From Saprospira grandis str. Lewin (GTDB taxonomy: Bacteria; Bacteroidota; Bacteroidia; Chitinophagales; Saprospiraceae), in NCBI RefSeq assembly GCF_000250635.1, contig NC_016940.1, positions 3,348,501-3,412,500 on the forward strand: DNA of 64,000 nucleotides. Reading direction: 5' to 3'. The stretch's first letter is position 1; every line of letters starts with the position of its first letter. The position numbers and the translations under genes are program-made. The notes under the pieces were generated by a model. The model searched no databases, was not told the DNA's origin, and saw only the letters and a list, made by a program, of their open reading frames with translations. Of the stretch, positions 40,203 to 49,885 are shown piece by piece.

Positions 40203-41693
40203 ATGTCTGTAGAACTAAATTTAGATCAGCTATCGGAGCTGACCCCCGCTGATTATCTCAAGGCCCTAAAAGCGAAGGCCAATTGGAAAAAAGCCAAGGC
40301 CGTGCTGGTCTTAGCCGATTATAAACTAGGGGCCAAAAAAATTAGCCTGATGCTTCCCTTTAAGAAGGAAGCAGAGATGCAAAAGGCCGTCAAAAGAGTG
40401 AAGCAGGAGAAAATTCACTTGATGAAAAAGACTGGAGGCGGTAGTTTTGCCCTAGAGCAAACCGAAGAAGGCCTCAAAGCCAAAATTGAGCTGAAAAAAG
40501 GAGGCCTGAGCCCCGAAATCATGCAGCAAAAGTTGGCGCCCGTCTTGGCCAAGGCTAAAATGGAACTAGAACTGGCCGCTGCTGCTGTTGCCGAGGCCGT
40601 AGAAACCGCCACCGAAGAAGCTACCGCCGCCGCTACCGCCCCGGCCCAAAAACATGAGCTGGATATTAGCGCTAAGGCCCCAAAAGAGCAGGCCGTCAAA
40701 CTAGTCGATACCTTTGATCAGCTATTGGACCGATTGAAAAATGCCCAAAGCGACATCTTTGGCAAGCTCAAAAGCCGAGAACATACAGAAGAAGATACGG
40801 CAGAGGTTTTTGCCCTTAAGGGACTCTGTGAGCAGTTTGAAACCTATTACGAACAAGCTCAAGATGCCGTAAAAGCAAAGCTAGATAGCCGCTATGCCAA
40901 GCTCAAGGATTATAAGGGCAAGGTGGATAAAATCTATGAGTTTACCCGCTCCAATCCCCCCATCCGCGATGAGCAAAACTATAAATACGATGAGGTCGTT
41001 GCCGATATTTTCAAAAAAGGCTGGTCCGATACCAATAGTGTAGACCCCAATGATGTGCAACAGGGCTATCTAGGCGATTGCTACTTTCTAGCTGCCGTGG
41101 CCAGCTTGGCCAAAACAGATCCTGGGGCCATCAAAAAACTAATTAAAGACAATGGCGATGGGACCTATGATGTGACCCTACACGTCTATAAGTACTGGAT
41201 CTCTTGGGACCGTAGCCCCGTAACCGTCAAAGTAAAACCCGAATTTCCAGTAGATGAAAATGGAAATCCCGCCTATGCTCGCCTAGGCGATCAAGAGCTT
41301 TGGGTCATGCTGCTCGAAAAAGCCTATGCCCAATATCAGGGCAGTTATCAGGATATTCATGGCGGCTATGTAGAAAAAGCCATGGGCCTACTCACTGGAG
41401 AAGATGGCGATGTCTATAAAACCAAGAGCTATTCGGCCAAAGAAATCGAAGAGATGATTACCGAAGCCTTAGAAGATAAGCGAATGGTGGCAGCCGATAC
41501 CAAGGGCAATGACGATAGCCAGCAAACCAAGCTCAAAGATGGGCAGCGAGTAGTACATGGTCACTCTTATGCGGTCATGGGCGTGAATGGTGGCAAAATT
41601 AAGTTGCGCAACCCCTGGGGCTACTACCACCTCGAAATAGATTTTGATACGCTAAAAGAATATTTCTATGACTTTAGCATCGGCGATAAATAG
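40203..41693 (+). CDS. Calpain-family (C2) cysteine protease
   Basis: A 496-aa protein. The N-terminal half (1-220) is helical with an Ala/Glu-rich stretch. The C-terminal half is a calpain catalytic domain with C293 in YLGDCYFLAAVASLA, H454 in VHGHSYAVMGV and N470 in IKLRNPWGYYH, an intact triad. LPNDVQQ-like DPNDVQQGYLGDC matches the calpain core. ATG at 40203 is chosen because the upstream frame overlaps the previous gene. No signal peptide or TM is visible, so it is probably cytoplasmic. Calpains are usually Ca2+-activated; no penta-EF or C2-like domain is seen here. The next gene overlaps its end. Confidence 0.87.
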   Translation: MSVELNLDQLSELTPADYLKALKAKANWKKAKAVLVLADYKLGAKKISLMLPFKKEAEMQKAVKRVKQEKIHLMKKTGGGSFALEQTEEGLKAKIELKKGGLSPEIMQQKLAPVLAKAKMELELAAAAVAEAVETATEEATAAATAPAQKHELDISAKAPKEQAVKLVDTFDQLLDRLKNAQSDIFGKLKSREHTEEDTAEVFALKGLCEQFETYYEQAQDAVKAKLDSRYAKLKDYKGKVDKIYEFTRSNPPIRDEQNYKYDEVVADIFKKGWSDTNSVDPNDVQQGYLGDCYFLAAVASLAKTDPGAIKKLIKDNGDGTYDVTLHVYKYWISWDRSPVTVKVKPEFPVDENGNPAYARLGDQELWVMLLEKAYAQYQGSYQDIHGGYVEKAMGLLTGEDGDVYKTKSYSAKEIEEMITEALEDKRMVAADTKGNDDSQQTKLKDGQRVVHGHSYAVMGVNGGKIKLRNPWGYYHLEIDFDTLKEYFYDFSIGDK

Positions 41694-42003
41694 TTTATTT
41701 ATTTGGAGCTTGGGCCTGCTGCTTTGCTTGCAGGCCTGCGCCCAAGCCCCCAAAACAGAAGAAATGGCAAAAGAATATATTATTGAACAGGGCGTGCCCG
41801 CTCCTTTGGGTAGCGCCACGGTTTCTGCAGCTACCGTAAATACCGAAATGGCGGTCCTGCTTTACTTTCAAGAAGAAAAAGAATTTGAATTATCCCTAGG
41901 CGATGAGTTGGAGATCCAAGGCAAAAAATACCAGCTCAAATCTCTGCATCCAGATGGCGAAAATCGCAAATTTCCTTACCTTGTATTAACAGAAGTGGAC
42001 TAA
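41668..42003 (+). CDS. Small lipoprotein overlapping the calpain gene
   Basis: A 111-aa protein whose ATG (41668) lies 26 bases inside the end of the calpain gene, pointing to translational coupling. Signal with lipobox: WSLGLLLCLQACAQAP (Cys near residue 24). The mature part is small and beta-rich (ELSLGDELEIQGKKYQLKSL). No named family is recognised. The tight coupling to a protease makes an inhibitor or anchoring role possible, but the two would be in different compartments unless the protease is exported by another route. Confidence 0.7.
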   Translation: MTLASAINSLFIWSLGLLLCLQACAQAPKTEEMAKEYIIEQGVPAPLGSATVSAATVNTEMAVLLYFQEEKEFELSLGDELEIQGKKYQLKSLHPDGENRKFPYLVLTEVD

Positions 42004-42087
42004 GTTAGTCCCCAACTTCTTCCAACGGGCCCCTTGAATGCCCAGATAACCCCAAATTTTACTCAACAACTCTAAAACATTTTGCTC

Positions 42088-44220
42088 ATGTTCCCGCAAA
42101 TTATGCTCATCGTCGGCGGAGTGATTCTGCTCGTCTTGATCGGCTTTGTTATTCTTGTGGCCCGTTGCCACCGAAAGGTCCCCCAGGGACGTGCACTAAT
42201 TAGAACTGGCTTTGGTGGAACCAAGGTCGTTTATGATAGTGGAATGTTTGTCGTTCCCGTTTTGCACAAAGTAGAAGAAATGGATATCTCGATCAAAACG
42301 ATTGAGGTAGGCCGTACAGGCAGTGAAGGTTTGATCTGCCAAGATAACCTCCGTGCCGATATTAAGGTTGTATTCTTTGTACGGGTCAATAAAGACAAAC
42401 AGTCGATCCTCGAAGTGGCCCAGGCCATTGGTTGCGCCCGTGCTTCTAAGCAAGAAACGCTCAACAGCCTTTTTGATGCTAAATTCTCTGAGGCCCTAAA
42501 AACAGTAGGTAAGCAGTTTGACTTGATTGATCTCTACACCGAGCGCAACAAGTTTAAGAACAAGATTCTGGAAACCATTGGCACCGACCTCAACGGCTAT
42601 GTTTTGGATGACTGTGCCATTGATTACCTCGAGCAAACGCCTATCACGGCCCTAAAGCAGGATAATATCCTTGACTCTGAGGGGATCAAGAAGATTGAAG
42701 AATTGACTTCAATCCAAATTGAAAAGACCAACTTTATCCGCCGCGAAAGAGAGAAAACCATCAAGCAACAGGATGTAGAAGCTCGTGAAGCCATCTTGCA
42801 ACTTGAGCTCCAACAGGCAGAAAAAGAAGAGCGCCAAAAAAGAGCCTTGACCATCTTGCAGTCAGAGCAAAATAATGAGGCCGAGCAATTGGTGATTGCC
42901 AAAAACTTGGAAACTGAACTCAAGCGCAAAGAAGCCCACCGCCAAGAGGGTATTGCCGAGGAAAATAAGGAGCGGGAAATCATTGTGGCCCGCAAAAATA
43001 AGGAACGCACCGAGGCCGTAGAAAACGAACGCATCGAGATTGACCGCCTTTTGGAGGTAGAGAAAAAAGAGCGTTCGGTAGGAGAGGCCCGTATAGAAAA
43101 GGAAAAGGTCTTAGAAGCCAAAAAGCGAGATATCCAAGCGATTATCAAGGAGCGTAAGGCCGAAGAGAAAAAGACCATCGAAGAGGATCAGAAGATCCAA
43201 GATGCTATCCAGTTGGCCGAAGCAGAGCGCGAACGCCAAGTGGCCATGATTAACGTACAAAAGACCACGGAGACCCAAAAAGTAGAGGAAACTCGCCGTG
43301 CGGAAGCCGAAAAAGCGGTGGCCGAAATCAAGGCCCAGCAAATTATTATTGAGGCCGATGCGAAAAAAGCCGCTCAGCAGAAGGAAGCCGAAGCTCGCAA
43401 AATTGCCGCCGAAGCCAAAGCCGCTGAGGAAGCCACTGTTGGTTTGGCCGAGGCCGAAGTGATGCAGGCCCGTGCCGAAGCTAGTGAACTGGAAGGTAGC
43501 GTAGAGGCTCGCTTGATTGAGCAAAAAGCCCTAGCCGAAGCCAAAGCCATTGAGGCCAAAGCCGAAGCTAGTCGCAAACAAGGTTTGGCCGAGGCCGAAG
43601 TGAACCGTGAAAAAGGAACCGTTGAGGCCCAACTCATCTCGCAAAAAGGAACCTCTGAAGCTAGCGTGATCGAATTGCGCCTAGCTGCCGAAGCCAAAGG
43701 CTTGGCCGCCAAAGCCGAGGCCATGAAGGCCCTAGACGGCGTAGGCCGAGAGCATGAAGAATACAAACTCCGTCTGGAGCAAGAGCGCCAAATCGCTTTG
43801 GCCGAAATCGAAGCTCGTCGCGCCATTGCCGAGGCCCAATCTCGCCTCCTAGGCCAGTCTTTGAGCAACGCCCGCATCGATATCGTGGGTGGCGAAACGC
43901 AATTCTTCGACTCTTTGCTCAACTCGATCAACAAGGGCAAATCTGTAGATCGCCTGATCGACAGCTCGCAGCATTTGCAAGATGCCAAGGCCGCACTTTT
44001 GGGCAATGGCGTAGAGCAGGGCCTATTTAGCCGCCTACGGGAGTTTGCTCAGGAGTACAATATTGGTAGCGATACCCTCCGTAACCTGACTATTTCTGCA
44101 CTTTTGTCTCAGTTGTATGGCAAGGTGAGCGGCAACCAAAAAGACCTTATCCGCAGCATGATGGACCAAGTAAGTAGCTTGGGCATCAACAACCAATCTG
44201 CTGCCGACTTGCTAGGCTAA
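42088..44220 (+). CDS. Flotillin (SPFH/band 7) protein, YqiK-like
   Basis: A 710-aa protein. ATG at 42088 (MFPQIMLIVGGVILLVLIGF); the TTG two codons earlier is not needed. One N-terminal TM/hairpin is followed by an SPFH domain (about 28-200: ALIRTGFGGTKVVYDSGMFV, RVNKDKQSIL, FSEALKTVGKQFDL). A very long coiled coil rich in EAKAEA repeats (about 215-590) and a C-terminal domain (NARIDIVGGETQFFDSLL) complete it. Flotillins scaffold membrane microdomains. It lies between the calpain/OB-fold genes and the giant ATPase, consistent with the YqiJ-YqiK pairing. Confidence 0.9.
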   Translation: MFPQIMLIVGGVILLVLIGFVILVARCHRKVPQGRALIRTGFGGTKVVYDSGMFVVPVLHKVEEMDISIKTIEVGRTGSEGLICQDNLRADIKVVFFVRVNKDKQSILEVAQAIGCARASKQETLNSLFDAKFSEALKTVGKQFDLIDLYTERNKFKNKILETIGTDLNGYVLDDCAIDYLEQTPITALKQDNILDSEGIKKIEELTSIQIEKTNFIRREREKTIKQQDVEAREAILQLELQQAEKEERQKRALTILQSEQNNEAEQLVIAKNLETELKRKEAHRQEGIAEENKEREIIVARKNKERTEAVENERIEIDRLLEVEKKERSVGEARIEKEKVLEAKKRDIQAIIKERKAEEKKTIEEDQKIQDAIQLAEAERERQVAMINVQKTTETQKVEETRRAEAEKAVAEIKAQQIIIEADAKKAAQQKEAEARKIAAEAKAAEEATVGLAEAEVMQARAEASELEGSVEARLIEQKALAEAKAIEAKAEASRKQGLAEAEVNREKGTVEAQLISQKGTSEASVIELRLAAEAKGLAAKAEAMKALDGVGREHEEYKLRLEQERQIALAEIEARRAIAEAQSRLLGQSLSNARIDIVGGETQFFDSLLNSINKGKSVDRLIDSSQHLQDAKAALLGNGVEQGLFSRLREFAQEYNIGSDTLRNLTISALLSQLYGKVSGNQKDLIRSMMDQVSSLGINNQSAADLLG

Positions 44221-44229
44221 TTATGATTT

Positions 44230-44392
44230 GGGGCCTCCCGCAGCCCTTTAATTTGGGGCTGCGGGCGCTACGGTCCGCAGCTCGCAGTTCTGCTCGGCCC
44301 TTCAGCGCTTTCAGCGCTTCGGTCTGGCCCTGCGGGCCACTGCTCCCCATCGCTAGTCCGTTCGGCCCAAGGGCCGGGCGGCTGCGCCGCCC
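44230..44392 (+). repeat. GC-rich modular hairpin repeat, type C
   Basis: Begins GGGGCCTCCCGCAGCCC and has GGCGCTACG-like GGGCGCTACGG. The variable hairpin AGCGCT-TTC-AGCGCT sits between GCTCGGCCC and GGTCTGGCC. It ends CCCATCGCTAG and a GGGCGGCTGCGCCGCCC hairpin. Confidence 0.8.
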
Positions 44393-44410
44393 CAATCAAA
44401 ACCGCAAAAA

Positions 44411-44452
44411 AAACGCTTAGTGGACCAAAAGGACGGCTAGGCGTTTTTTCAT
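44411..44452 (+). terminator. Terminator between flotillin and ATPase genes
   Basis: ACGCTTAG (44418-44425 region) pairs with CTAGGCGT, followed by TTTTTT. It implies the giant ATPase can be transcribed apart from flotillin. Confidence 0.7.
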
Positions 44453-44471
44453 TTCATTTTGGTCCTTGAGT

Positions 44472-44626
44472 AGGCGGCCTAGCCGCCGCAGAGGCGCGCA
44501 GCGCCCGGCTGAGGGATGGAAAGGGGGGCGGCGAAGCCGCAGACCCAGCGGGCGCAGCCCGCGCAGGGCCGAGCAAACCTGCGAGCCCCGACACAGCCCG
44601 ACCCGCCCGCAGGGCGGGGCAGCCCC
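44472..44626 (-). repeat. GC-rich modular hairpin repeat, type A (inverted)
   Basis: Minus-strand reading begins GGGGCTGCCCCGCCC, and linkers match the copies at 6402 and 19500. It ends 23 bp before the ATPase ATG, so the ATPase promoter must lie in or before the repeat. Confidence 0.8.
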
Positions 44627-44648
44627 AAGAAAATCTCCAAAAAAAATT

Positions 44649-47600
44649 ATGGCAAAGGAAAATATAGCCCCAGAACAGGAAGAGGAGCAAAATAGCCAAC
44701 TCGAAAGCGGCACCTATGAGGTCATTAAGGGCCGATTGAACCGCTATGGAAAAGAGTTGAGAGGCCGCCTAGATGAGCTAAATGTGGCTCGGAAAGAGGT
44801 CTTTGGTGCTATTGAGCTAGAACTCAAAGGGAACTCTCGCATCAATACCGAAAATAATTGTGTGGCCCGCGATATTATTGCGGTGGGCGACTTCTGTATT
44901 TTTGGTTATAATGTGCAAATGGGCCTTCGGTCCGAAATTAAGCTAGAAGATATTTTTAGCGCCTACAAATTTAATGGCGACCGCTTTGAGGAAAGTGATT
45001 TGAGCCCCCTTTTTGAGGGCCAAAATCGCCAGTTTTTAACCGACTTTAGCAATCTATTCCGCTATTATAAGGATGCGGTTTTTGCCAAATTCGCCATTGA
45101 GCAGAATAGTCCATTTTTCTATATGGTCTTTCAGCTCAGTGAGGATGTGAACGACAGCAAAATGTTTAAGTGGGAGGTCCGAGATGGGCAATTGCTCTAT
45201 TTCAACCAACCGGGCGAGCATCGCTATACATTTCCGGCTCAGCATGAGTTTGAGTGGAAAAAAGTGAGTCGGGAAATGTACCGCTATGGCGATCATCCGC
45301 ATATTTCCATTTTGGATCGTGTGTTTGTAGAAACCGTGGGCGGCGATTTGACCATCAAGGTAGAAGACAATACGGCGGATGGGCAAGGGGTTTACCGAGA
45401 AGAGGTAGCCCAAAAGGACCAAAAACTAGAAGATGCGGACATCCAATTTGCCGATTTGGGCAATTTGATCGTCTTGAGCATGGCTCCCTATTTAGAAGAA
45501 GCTCGCTATTTTGTCTTTAATGAAAAACTACAATCTGTAGAGCGAATTGACACCTTAGAACATTCGGGAATTTTGTTGCCGGGCAGCCAAGGGCTCATCT
45601 TTGCCAATGGTTTTTATCTGCAAACTGGCGACTATAAAGTCTTTGATAAGGCGGGCGGTAGTGGTTATAAGTTTGAGCGTCGGGTACAATCTCCCAATGG
45701 AGAAGACCATCTATTCAGCTTCTACAATCAGCAAAAAGGGACCTATATTTTGCTCTCTTATAATGTGATTGAGCAGCAGGTGGCCACGCCCATTCATTGC
45801 CATGGCTACACCCTTTTCCCGAACGGCGAACTCTGTTATTTTAGAGCAGAAGAGAGTGCGACCAAGCACCACATGATTCAGATTTGGCAAACGCCTTATA
45901 TTGAGGGCGACATCATTCCCTCTGAGCATACCGATAGCTTTTTGTACAAGGTGGGCAACCGCGATATTGTGCGGGCCATGGCCGAATGCCAAGAGCTACT
46001 GAGCTTATTGGGCAAGGATGAAACCTATAGCGATCTTTATTTTGATCTAACCAAAAAGTCCAATGACATCCTTGATGCCTATTATTGGATCAAGGACCCA
46101 CAGGCTTTTGGGATCGATGCGCCCTTGGGCGAGATTCGCCAAGCGGCCAATGCCGCCATTGATGAGTTTGAGAAAGTGCAGGCCATCAAAAAGGCCAGCA
46201 AAGAAAATATTCAAGAAGTAGGGCAGCGGGCCAACACCTTATTTAAGGAGGTCGAGCAAGCCAGCTTTAATCAGATTGGTGTTTTCGTCAACTTCTTATC
46301 TGAGTTGCGGATTATCCGTGGGGAAATCATCTCCCTCAAGGATTTGCGTTATGCCGACCTCCCTTATATTGAAGGCTTAGAGGCCCAAGCTGCCGAAAAG
46401 CTAGAGCTCCTTTCTACCGAATGCGTGGCCTTTTTGCTGCGGCCCGATGCTTTGGAGCCCTATATGCAAAAAGTGGCCGAGGCCAAAAAGGAAATTCCAG
46501 ATGTAGAAACGGCCCAGCAAGGGAAAAAACTAGAGGAGCGCATTGATGGCATTGGTAAAGAGCTAGAAATGTTGATCGAGATTGTGTCGAACCTCAAGAT
46601 TGAGGATGCGACCCAAACCACTCGAATTATCGACAGCATTACCGATATTTTCTCCCTGCTCAATCAAATTAAAGCGGCCCTTCGTCGCCGCCTCAAAGAG
46701 CTCACTTCTGCTGAGGGCCAGGCTGAATTTGCGGCCCAGATGAAGCTGATCGACCAGTCGATCATCAACTATATCGACATCTCGGATACGCCCAGCAAAT
46801 GCGATGAGTACCTGAGTAAATTGATGATTCAGGTAGAAGAGCTAGAAAGCAAATTTGCCGAATTTGATGAGTTTATCCTCAAGATTTCGGAAAAGCGAGA
46901 AGAGGTCTATAATGTATTTGAGACCAAAAAGCTCAGCTTGGTCGAGGCCATCAACCGCCGCTCATCGGCTTTGCAAACAGCAGCCGAGCGAATTTTGAAA
47001 GGGGTGCGCAATCGGGCCAATAAATTAAAATCGGTGGTCGAGATTAACGGCTTTTTTGCCTCTGACCTCATGATTGATAAGCTGCGCGAAAGCATTGAGC
47101 AGCTTAGAGAATTGGGTGATAGCAATAAGGCGGGCGATCTACAGACGCAGCTTAAAACCATTCAGGAAGATGCTTTGCGTCAGCTTCGGGACAAGGAAGA
47201 CCTTTTCCAGGGCGGGGGCAATGCCATCCGCTTTGGTCGCCATAGTTTTGCGGTCAATACCCAAAGTTTAGATTTGACCATGGTCCCTCGTTCGGGCGGG
47301 ATGTATTATCATTTGACGGGAACGGGCTTTTTTCAGGAAGTTGAGGACCCAGAATTTTTAGCCACCAAATCGGTTTGGGACCAAAGTTATCCTTCTGAAA
47401 ATGCCCAGGTCTATCGGGCCGAATTTCTGGCTTATTTGGTCCTCAAAGAGCTAGAAGCCAAGCAAAACTGGCTCAAAGAAGATGAGATTTTGCCCTATGT
47501 GCAGAAATTCATGGCAAGCCGCTACCAAGATGGCTACAACAAGGGCATTCACGATGAGGATGCGGCCCAGATATTGGGCAGTTTGCTCTATTTGCATCAG

Positions 47601-49613
47601 CATATTGATCATCTGTCTTTTGGTCCAGAAAGTCGAGTATTGGCGCAATTGTATTACCTCCGTCATTTGGAGGAAGAAGAGCGGCAGTTGTTGGACAAGC
47701 AGTTGCGTTCTGCTGGACAACTGCTCAAATTGTTTCCCAAAAGCAAGGAATTTGACCGCTTGCTAGAAGATCTAGAAGCCGATATTCAAGATTATTTGGC
47801 CCAAACGGCTTTGTTTGCTCCGCATTTGGCGGCTCAGGCGGCTCGCTACTTGCTAAAAGAGCGGGCCAAGCGCAACTACTTCTTGATTTCGGGCCAAGCG
47901 CATGACCTCAAGCAGGCCTTTTTGGCCCTTTTAGAGGGAGAGGCCATGCAAAAGGATTTTGAACAGGCCATTCGAGAGCTGGATGAGTTTCCCAAACAGC
48001 AATTTGAGTTATTGCGGCAGTGGCTCAATGCCTTCTGCGATAGCCAAGAGCAGCCCAAAGCCTATTTGGATGAGGCCGCTTTGATTTTGTTATTGGGCCA
48101 ATATCAGGAAAGTCAGGTCTTGCAGGTGAATACACAGCAAGAGCTACTTGGCTTGCGGGGAGAGCATAACAACATTGGCGAAAATGGGCGTTATTTCCTC
48201 GACTACAACCGCTTTATGGATAAAATGCAGGCCTATATGGCCCAAGATCTGCCTTTGTATGAGCGTTTTGTTCAGATGAAAAAAGACTTGACGCATCAGT
48301 TTAAGGAGCAGCTGCGATTGAGCGAGTTTAAGCCCAGAGTACTGTCCTCTTTTGTCCGAAACAAACTGATCGATCAGCTATATCTTCCCATTTTTGGAGA
48401 CAACTTGGCTAAGCAAATCGGTACTTTGGGCGAGGGCAGCCGAACCGACCGCATGGGGATGTTACTCCTCATTTCGCCTCCTGGTTATGGTAAAACCACC
48501 TTGATGGAATATGTGGCCAACCGTCTGGGCTTGATCTTTATGAAGATTAACGGTCCGGCTATTGGACATGATGTGGTCTCTTTAGACCCTTCAGAGGCCA
48601 AAAATGCGGGGGCACGCAAAGAGCTCGAAAAGCTCAACCTCTCTTTGGAAATGGGCGATAATGTGATGATTTATCTGGATGATATTCAGCACTGTCATCC
48701 CGAGTTTTTGCAGAAATTCATCTCTTTGACGGATGGACAGCGAAAAATTGAGGGGGTTTATCAGGGCCAAACCAAAACCTATGATTTACGTGGTAAGCGG
48801 GTTTCAGTGGTCATGGCGGGTAACCCTTATACCGAAAGTGGGGATAAGTTCCGCATTCCCGATATGTTGGCCAACCGGGCCGATATTTACAATTTGGGAG
48901 ATATTATTGGAAAAACGCAGGATATTTTCGAGCTCAGTTATATAGAAAACTCCTTGACCTCCAATCCTGTTACCCAAAAATTGGCGGCCAAATCTATTGA
49001 TGATTTGTATCCCATTTTGGAGTTTGCCCAAACGGGCCGCAGAGAGGGCCTAGAGTTTCGGGCCAATCACTCGCCTCAGGAGCTTAATGAATATGCGGCG
49101 GTTTTGAAAAAAATGCTGCGCATTCGAGACGTCATTCTCAAGGTCAACCAAGGCTATATCAAATCGGCGGCGATGCCCGATGCCTACCGCACTGAGCCGC
49201 CCTTCCTTTTGCAGGGCTCGTATCGGAACATGAACAAATTGGCGGAAAAAGTGGTGGCCGTGATGAATGATGAGGAGATTGAAACCTTATTGATTTCGCA
49301 TTATAAAGGCGAATCACAAACTCTGACCACTAGCGCCGAGGCCAATATGCTCAAGCTCAAAGAGATGATGGGCCTACAAACCGAGGAGGAGCGAAAACGC
49401 TGGGAAGAGGTCAAAGCGGCTTATGTCAAAGACCGTTTATTGCAGGGCGATGAGCAAAACCCCATGGTCCAAATGGTGGCGCAGCTCTCCAACTTTTCCG
49501 ATCAACTTGGGCATATCCAGAAGGCCATTCTCAAGGGCATAGAGGAGGCGGCCAAACGGCCTGTAGAGGCGCCCAGCAAACGAACTGCTGGTCCATCCTT
49601 CAAGAAACGCTAG
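44649..49613 (+). CDS. Giant AAA+ ATPase with coiled-coil N-terminus (DUF3686-like)
   Basis: A 1654-aa protein. The ATG at 44649 (MAKENIAPEQ) is preferred; the frame runs back into the repeat but has no coding signal there. The N-terminal about 450 residues are beta-rich (the DUF3686-like part), followed by long coiled coils (about 460-900). The AAA+ domain has Walker A SPPGYGKTTLMEYVA near 1277-1290, Walker B MIYLDDIQHC near 1340 and sensor-like VVMAGNPYTESGDKF near 1390. Proteins of this kind are often labelled DNA repair ATPase, which is not demonstrated. The neighbouring flotillin and OB-fold genes suggest a membrane-stress or remodelling role. It starts with no recognisable ribosome-binding site. 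Confidence 0.82.
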   Translation: MAKENIAPEQEEEQNSQLESGTYEVIKGRLNRYGKELRGRLDELNVARKEVFGAIELELKGNSRINTENNCVARDIIAVGDFCIFGYNVQMGLRSEIKLEDIFSAYKFNGDRFEESDLSPLFEGQNRQFLTDFSNLFRYYKDAVFAKFAIEQNSPFFYMVFQLSEDVNDSKMFKWEVRDGQLLYFNQPGEHRYTFPAQHEFEWKKVSREMYRYGDHPHISILDRVFVETVGGDLTIKVEDNTADGQGVYREEVAQKDQKLEDADIQFADLGNLIVLSMAPYLEEARYFVFNEKLQSVERIDTLEHSGILLPGSQGLIFANGFYLQTGDYKVFDKAGGSGYKFERRVQSPNGEDHLFSFYNQQKGTYILLSYNVIEQQVATPIHCHGYTLFPNGELCYFRAEESATKHHMIQIWQTPYIEGDIIPSEHTDSFLYKVGNRDIVRAMAECQELLSLLGKDETYSDLYFDLTKKSNDILDAYYWIKDPQAFGIDAPLGEIRQAANAAIDEFEKVQAIKKASKENIQEVGQRANTLFKEVEQASFNQIGVFVNFLSELRIIRGEIISLKDLRYADLPYIEGLEAQAAEKLELLSTECVAFLLRPDALEPYMQKVAEAKKEIPDVETAQQGKKLEERIDGIGKELEMLIEIVSNLKIEDATQTTRIIDSITDIFSLLNQIKAALRRRLKELTSAEGQAEFAAQMKLIDQSIINYIDISDTPSKCDEYLSKLMIQVEELESKFAEFDEFILKISEKREEVYNVFETKKLSLVEAINRRSSALQTAAERILKGVRNRANKLKSVVEINGFFASDLMIDKLRESIEQLRELGDSNKAGDLQTQLKTIQEDALRQLRDKEDLFQGGGNAIRFGRHSFAVNTQSLDLTMVPRSGGMYYHLTGTGFFQEVEDPEFLATKSVWDQSYPSENAQVYRAEFLAYLVLKELEAKQNWLKEDEILPYVQKFMASRYQDGYNKGIHDEDAAQILGSLLYLHQHIDHLSFGPESRVLAQLYYLRHLEEEERQLLDKQLRSAGQLLKLFPKSKEFDRLLEDLEADIQDYLAQTALFAPHLAAQAARYLLKERAKRNYFLISGQAHDLKQAFLALLEGEAMQKDFEQAIRELDEFPKQQFELLRQWLNAFCDSQEQPKAYLDEAALILLLGQYQESQVLQVNTQQELLGLRGEHNNIGENGRYFLDYNRFMDKMQAYMAQDLPLYERFVQMKKDLTHQFKEQLRLSEFKPRVLSSFVRNKLIDQLYLPIFGDNLAKQIGTLGEGSRTDRMGMLLLISPPGYGKTTLMEYVANRLGLIFMKINGPAIGHDVVSLDPSEAKNAGARKELEKLNLSLEMGDNVMIYLDDIQHCHPEFLQKFISLTDGQRKIEGVYQGQTKTYDLRGKRVSVVMAGNPYTESGDKFRIPDMLANRADIYNLGDIIGKTQDIFELSYIENSLTSNPVTQKLAAKSIDDLYPILEFAQTGRREGLEFRANHSPQELNEYAAVLKKMLRIRDVILKVNQGYIKSAAMPDAYRTEPPFLLQGSYRNMNKLAEKVVAVMNDEEIETLLISHYKGESQTLTTSAEANMLKLKEMMGLQTEEERKRWEEVKAAYVKDRLLQGDEQNPMVQMVAQLSNFSDQLGHIQKAILKGIEEAAKRPVEAPSKRTAGPSFKKR

Positions 49614-49617
49614 TACG

Positions 49618-49650
49618 AAAAAGACTTCCATTTTTGGGAGTCTTTTTTTT
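49618..49650 (+). terminator. Terminator of the giant ATPase gene
   Basis: AAAAGACTTCC, ATTTT, TGGGAGTCTTTT, then TTTTT; the T-run continues into the repeat at 49652. Confidence 0.85.
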
Positions 49651-49651
49651 T

Positions 49652-49786
49652 GGGGCTGCCCCAGCCGAAGGCTGGGTCGGGCTGTCTCGCAGCTCGCTGT
49701 TCGCTCGGCCCTTCAGCCGCCAAAGGCGGCTTCGGTCTGGCCTGACGGCCACTGCTGCCCATCCCTCAGCCGCGGGCCTTCGGCCC
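49652..49786 (+). repeat. GC-rich modular hairpin repeat, type A
   Basis: GGGGCTGCCCCAGCCGAAGG, hairpin CAGCCGCC-AAA-GGCGGCT, then GGTCTGGCC-TGAC-GGCC and CCATCCCTCAGCC. Confidence 0.8.
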
Positions 49787-49852
49787 TTTTTTACTGTAGG
49801 TTAAAACCTACAGCCAGATGTGGTATTGCTGCGCAATCTTTTATTAAAAGAA

Positions 49853-49882
49853 CAAAGCCCCAAACAGAAGTTTGGGGCTTTG
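49853..49882 (-). terminator. Terminator of the left coiled-coil gene
   Basis: CAAAGCCCCAAAC and GTTTGGGGCTTTG arms. The same hairpin is found at 61174-61203. Confidence 0.85.
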
Positions 49883-49885
49883 AGA

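Noticed and set aside
42624-44006. Minus-strand ORFs of 137-210 aa inside the flotillin gene
   Set aside because: They are antisense shadows produced by the Ala/Glu/Lys-rich coiled-coil codons.
44466-44648. Start of the giant ATPase within the type A repeat
   Set aside because: The 61 extra residues are Arg/Pro-rich repeat translation; ATG at 44649 gives a normal cytoplasmic N-terminus.
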